64,000 nt of DNA from AC-32 sp963719275 (GTDB lineage: Bacteria > Actinomycetota > Thermoleophilia > Gaiellales > Gaiellaceae). Below the pieces are notes generated by a model. It was not told where the DNA came from. It saw nothing but the letters and a program-made list of their open reading frames with translations, and did not search any database. Positions 60,617 through 64,000 of the stretch are shown piece by piece. A program made the position numbers and the translations under genes. Each line of letters opens with the position of its first letter. Position 1 is the first letter of the stretch. The stretch covers positions 83,898 through 147,897 of the forward strand of contig CAVRBT010000002.1 in the NCBI GenBank assembly GCA_963719275.1. The letters are read 5' to 3'.

Positions 60617-61330
60617 ATGAAACTACTGTCCGCCAAGCTGCCGCACGATGACGCCGGCGCGCAACTCATGCGCTTCGAGAACGTCCGCGGCCAGCGCTAT
60701 ACCGAGATCTTCTTGATCGGCGGTCACGCGATCGTCGCGGACATCAACGCCGGCGTCTACAACACGATCGGCCTGAACGACCCCGAGGGAACCGGCGATA
60801 CCTCTCCCCAGGCGGTGCTCGAGCAGGTCGACGTCGATGCGCTGAAGGAGGAGTACGAGCTCTACGGCGCCTTCAAGAACGGTCCGCGGCTCTGGTGCCT
60901 GGACTGGGTGGAGGTCATGGTCGGGGCAGAGCGCGACTTCAACGGTCTGAAGGCGCGCTGGGTGATGTGGCTGGACGTGCCCAAGGAGATGCGCAAGCAC
61001 GAGAGCGTCGCCTACAAGCAGATCAGCGGCAAACGCGACACGCAGCTCGGGATCAACGCGGGCTCGCCGGCCTTCCTCCTCGACGATCCGGACGGCGACT
61101 CCTGGTGCATGAAGTCCGCCAGCCTGATCGTGGATCCCAACCAGACATACGAGAGCCTCAAGGACCTGGGCAGTCGTCTGAAACTCCCGACAGGCTGGAC
61201 GTTTCGCGCTGTCGTGCTCGAGCGGGACCTTGTCCTGACGTCCGACGACGGCCACGTCAAGATCACACAGGACGACCTCGGGAACACGTACGACCGGGTT
61301 GGTGGCGTGTACAGCAATTACAAGCCATAG
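60617..61330 (+). CDS. Unknown protein, paralog pair member B
   Basis: 237 residues, AGGAG upstream, 65 bp after member A. Blocks as in A: TEIFLIGGHAIVADINAGVYNTIGLND, FNGLKARWVMWLDVPKEM, AFLLDDPDGDSWCMKSASLIVDPNQTYESLKDLGSRLKLPTGWTFRAVVLERDLVL, NTYDRVGGVYSNYKP. The divergence lies in the middle acidic part. Likely heterodimer partner or duplicated enzyme; no catalytic motif is recognised. Confidence 0.65.
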   Translation: MKLLSAKLPHDDAGAQLMRFENVRGQRYTEIFLIGGHAIVADINAGVYNTIGLNDPEGTGDTSPQAVLEQVDVDALKEEYELYGAFKNGPRLWCLDWVEVMVGAERDFNGLKARWVMWLDVPKEMRKHESVAYKQISGKRDTQLGINAGSPAFLLDDPDGDSWCMKSASLIVDPNQTYESLKDLGSRLKLPTGWTFRAVVLERDLVLTSDDGHVKITQDDLGNTYDRVGGVYSNYKP

Positions 61331-61454
61331 CTGAGACTCCTCGCAATCGAGGCAGTGCGGCGAGCAAATGCTCTAGGACAGTTCCGCGGCATTTCCTCTC
61401 GAGCCCAGCATCGTGCACCCACCATGGGTCAACGCGGTAGTTGTCCACACCGGG

Positions 61455-61472
61455 ATCGGGGAGCGCCCCGAT
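61455..61472. promoter_or_regulatory. Perfect 7-bp inverted repeat
   Basis: ATCGGGG-AGCG-CCCCGAT lies 84 bp before the 61556 membrane protein. It is not of the 20-bp type and could be a terminator of the upstream pair or an operator. Confidence 0.35.
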
Positions 61473-61555
61473 GGAACGCTTAACCCCAGCTGCGACGGTC
61501 CATCCGAAAGCGAGACCACGTGGCCTCGTTCCCACTACTCGGAGAGGAGGCAATC

Positions 61556-61735
61556 ATGTGGTGGGCAATCGGAATCGGCGGAATCTTCCTGTACCTGCTC
61601 GTGGCGTTCACGATCGGGCTGATGACGCTCAGGAACGGACACGGGTGGATGTTCTTCTTCGGGATCTTCTTCCCGATCCTCTGGATCTTCGGCGCCTTCA
61701 TGTCGCCGCCGGATACGACGGCGACAGCACACTAG
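61556..61735 (+). CDS. Small membrane protein, 59 aa (family with 760)
   Basis: ATG 61556 has GAGGAGG 5 nt upstream; the earlier in-frame start at 61520 reads hydrophilic sequence. MWWAIGIGGIFLYLLVAFTIGLMTLRNGHGWMFFFGIFFPILWIFGAFM matches the 760 protein almost residue for residue. Two helices. Unlike its twin, no 20-bp operator is seen upstream. Confidence 0.8.
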   Translation: MWWAIGIGGIFLYLLVAFTIGLMTLRNGHGWMFFFGIFFPILWIFGAFMSPPDTTATAH

Positions 61736-61834
61736 GAAGATGGCCGCCGGGTCGTCCCGAGATCCGGGTACGTCTCGGGCAATTGAGTGAAGACGGCGCC
61801 CGGTCACCGAGTCGGGCGCCGGAAGGTGGATCGC

Positions 61835-62731
61835 ATGGGCAACGCCGATACCGCGGTACGCGGCGGTCGGATCAAGGCGACGCAGGATTGGCTCAGTCGT
61901 CGGGCCGATACCCGTTTGGGCCGGCTCGCGCTGCAGTGGTTCCGCGCCTACTTCGCGGCCAGCCGCAACTCGGGGTGTGCGGCTACCGTCTACTCGTCGC
62001 TCTCGGTCTTGCCGGCCGCGCTGGTGGCCGTCGCCCTGTTCCACTCCTCGGGAAGCGACACGAACGCCTTTGCGGAGCGTCTGATTTCTCACCTGAACCT
62101 GACCGGGTCGACCGCCAGCCTCGTCCAGGACACCTTCGGCAGCGCCTCTTCCAACAAGCTGGCGGCGACGATCACGGTGGTCGTCAGCTTCCTGATCTGG
62201 GGGATCGGAATCGGCCAGATCTACCGGGACGTCTACGCCCGTGCCTGGCGGGTCGAGGTCGGCTCGGCAGCAGACCAGGGGCTGTTCGCGATCTTCTTCT
62301 TCGTCATGACCGGCGTGATCGCGCTCGTCGTCGTCTCCGCTGGGGAACTCCGCGCTACAGGCTGGTACGTTCTCCTGCCGGTCTGGCTGGTGGGCTCGAC
62401 CGCTTTCTGGCTCTGGGTGCCGCGCTTCCTCCTGCACCGGAAGGTCGGCGTCCGCGCCCTGCTTCCCGGCGCGCTCCTTGCCACCCTCGTGCTCGGCGGC
62501 GCCACCGCTACCTCCCCCTTCTTCCTGCCGCCGACCCTAAACGCAAACGGGACGGCGTTCGGCTCCTTCGGGGTCGTGCTCACGACGATCGGCTGGATCT
62601 TCATCATGATCACGATGTCGCTGGTCTGCGCGGTCTTCTCGCCTGTGTGGGCGAATTGGCGGCAGAGCGAGAGGCAGCGCCGCGGCGCGACCACCTCTAG
62701 CACCACCGAGAAGAGGGCCCTCGCCTCCTGA
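61835..62731 (+). CDS. YihY/BrkB-family membrane protein
   Basis: 298 residues from ATG 61835, GGAAGG upstream. Six helices. ARFFAAS-like AYFAASRNSGCAATVYSSLSVLPAALVAVALF is the first helix region of the family, and WGIGIGQIYRDVYARAWRVEVGSAADQGLFAIFFFVM, then a Gly-rich block and FVL(T)TIGWIFIMITMSLVCAV follow. Family members once called ribonuclease BN are not nucleases. They may act in lipid or envelope transport. Confidence 0.8.
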   Translation: MGNADTAVRGGRIKATQDWLSRRADTRLGRLALQWFRAYFAASRNSGCAATVYSSLSVLPAALVAVALFHSSGSDTNAFAERLISHLNLTGSTASLVQDTFGSASSNKLAATITVVVSFLIWGIGIGQIYRDVYARAWRVEVGSAADQGLFAIFFFVMTGVIALVVVSAGELRATGWYVLLPVWLVGSTAFWLWVPRFLLHRKVGVRALLPGALLATLVLGGATATSPFFLPPTLNANGTAFGSFGVVLTTIGWIFIMITMSLVCAVFSPVWANWRQSERQRRGATTSSTTEKRALAS

Positions 62732-62740
62732 GCGGCGGCG

Positions 62741-63735
62741 ATGTCCTCTCCTCCTGACACGCAGGGCTCGGCGCAGATGCAGTTGCCGCCGCCGCGGCGA
62801 ACGCTGCTTCGGCGCCTGACGCTCTGGGTCGAGCACGCGCGTGGGCTCCGAGGCTGGGTCGAGGATGCCCGCAGACACTCCCCGGCGCTCGATGCCACCT
62901 TCGAGACGATCGAGCGAGACTCCCAGATCGGCGGCAACCTGCTCGCCGGGGCGCTCTCCTACCGCCTGTTCGTGTTCGTCCTGCCGCTCGCCTTCTTCAT
63001 CGTCTCCGGCCTCGGGCTGCTGGCCAGCGCGCTGGGCGTCGAGCCGCAACTGATCTCGAACTCGGTCGGCCTGGCCGGGGTCGTCACCAACCAGGTCGCG
63101 AGCACCTCCAAGGGCGCCTCCAGCTGGTGGGTCGCATTGAGCTCCCTCTTCGTGCTCCTCTACGCGACGCGCGTCCTGCTCCGAGCGGTCGCGATCACGC
63201 ACTCCCTCGCCTGGGAGCGCTCGGCGGCCTCGGTCAAGGTCAGTACTCACTCGTTCGGGGTCTTCGGCGCGGTGCTCGTCGGCCAGCTTCTGCTCGTCGC
63301 CGGTGTAGGCGCCGTGTGAAGCACCAGACGCTGCTCGGGGGCATCGCCACGCTGACCGCCTTCGTGCTCGCCGTGGCTGGGCTCTGGCTGATCGTGTCCC
63401 TGGAGGTGTCCCACGCCAACGCCCGCTGGACGGACTTGATCCCGGGATCGCTCTTCTACGCGATCGGCTTGAGCGGCGTCTTGGTCTTCAACGTCCTGAT
63501 CCTCGGCCACCTGATCCAGTCGAAGACGAGCACCTACGGCGCGCTCGGGACCGCGGCAACCCTCCTGCTCGCCTTCTTCTTCGTGGGACGCGTGATCGTA
63601 GGAGCCGCCGTCCTCAACGCCACTCTCTACGAGCGCCGCTCGCGCTCACACGAGCCGCAGACGTCGGCACTTCGGCCTGCGTCCACCGAGCTGGCGCCTC
63701 CGCCGACCCAAGACCTCGCCCGTCGGTCTCACTAG
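62741..63735 (+). pseudogene. YihY/BrkB-family protein, one-base frameshift
   Basis: Starts ATG 62741, 9 bp after the first YihY gene. LDATFETIERDSQIGGNLLAGALSYRLFVFVLPLAFFIVSGLGLLA is the N-terminal helix. The frame ends at TGA 63317-63319 after LLLVAGVGAV, and the -1 frame continues VKHQTLLGGIATLTAFVLAVAGLWLIVSLEV and TDLIPGSLFYAIGLSGVLVFNVLI. One missing base near 63311-63316 explains both; total length 995 nt. Either a sequencing error or a broken gene. Confidence 0.78.
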
Positions 63736-64000
63736 CTTGGGGTGACACAATGCCGCGCCACTCGGCGGTGAGCGGCGGGCGCCGGCGCGGCGACTACGAC
63801 CATGTGACATAGGCACAGCGACCACTCCATGAAGTCAAGATTTCGTGGCCCACTCGTGGCCCAAACGTCGATTGGGCGATTGGCGCAACCATGCGGTGCG
63901 GAGGACACCAGAGAGCGGAAAGTACCTGCAAATGATCCAGTTCAGAGGCGTTCGCCACCGGGCGTAGTTGTGCCAAACTCGGCCTGTTACGCCGGAGGTC
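63736..64000. other. Right-edge non-coding stretch with phrases shared with 57.5 kb
   Basis: No gene. CGTGGCCCA (near 63844) and AAAGTACCTGCAAAT (near 63917) recur from the left end of the segment. The stretch ends in a tRNA-like sequence cut by the window. Confidence 0.6.
63980..64000 (+). repeat. Partial tRNA-Asp copy at right edge
   Basis: CGGCCTGTTACGCCGGAGGT matches the anticodon arm of the 57422 tRNA (57450-57469) with one mismatch, the anticodon reading GTT not GTC. GGGCGTAGTT just upstream (63959-63968) equals the tRNA 5' part, but no D arm can be built. The copy may continue beyond the edge. Confidence 0.75.

Overview
The window is high-GC DNA from a soil-type actinobacterium. The evidence is frequent GTG starts, NarL-type two-component pairs with DLHDGAQQ histidine boxes, a MarP-like protease, DUF7144 and SHOCT proteins, and GAP/Sap-family transporters. 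The style fits Thermoleophilia (Gaiellales/Solirubrobacterales), but that placement is an inference without a phylogeny. Genes are dense, often in chains with 4-base GTGA or ATGA overlaps.

Layout. 0-33 kb is a stress/envelope region: small membrane proteins, three GAP-family transporters, a TRIC channel, two large arylsulfatases and their radical-SAM maturase, short-chain dehydrogenases, a flavodoxin, an MFS pump, a MalT-type LuxR regulator and one histidine kinase/response regulator pair. 33-46 kb holds envelope proteins, a PAS-LuxR regulator, GreA, a DEAD-box helicase, a second kinase/regulator pair, an MMPL exporter and a primary-type sigma factor. 46-49 kb has a MarR-controlled YceI/FMN-reductase operon interrupted at its end by an intact IS110-family element. 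49-57.4 kb has DNA polymerase IV, an antiporter, a D-aminopeptidase, a homocysteine methyltransferase/MTHFR fusion and MarP. A tRNA-Asp at 57.42 kb starts a segment ending at the right edge in a partial copy of the same tRNA. That segment carries a CMD-like protein, a DUF1254 protein, a paralogous pair of unknown proteins, a small membrane protein and two YihY proteins.

Two observations stand out. First, the IS110 element can be read completely. A structured leader upstream of the recombinase has two stem-loops whose internal loops match the target flanks and the element ends as a bridge RNA should. Removing the element restores a hairpin and the natural stop codon of the FMN reductase. Joining its ends creates a TTGACA-N17-TGTCAT promoter. 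Second, a 20-bp inverted repeat of fixed length (TCRYCC-N5-GGRYGATGC) occurs 15 times between genes. It sits upstream of the sulfatases, the maturase, GAP/PLDc-type membrane proteins, the MFS pump, CMD-like proteins and several small membrane proteins. This looks like the operator of an undescribed regulon.

Four genes (TRIC channel, second sulfatase, MalT-type regulator, second YihY protein) carry five single-base frameshifts, mostly at short homopolymers. They may be sequencing errors or real decay. No CRISPR array or rRNA was seen.
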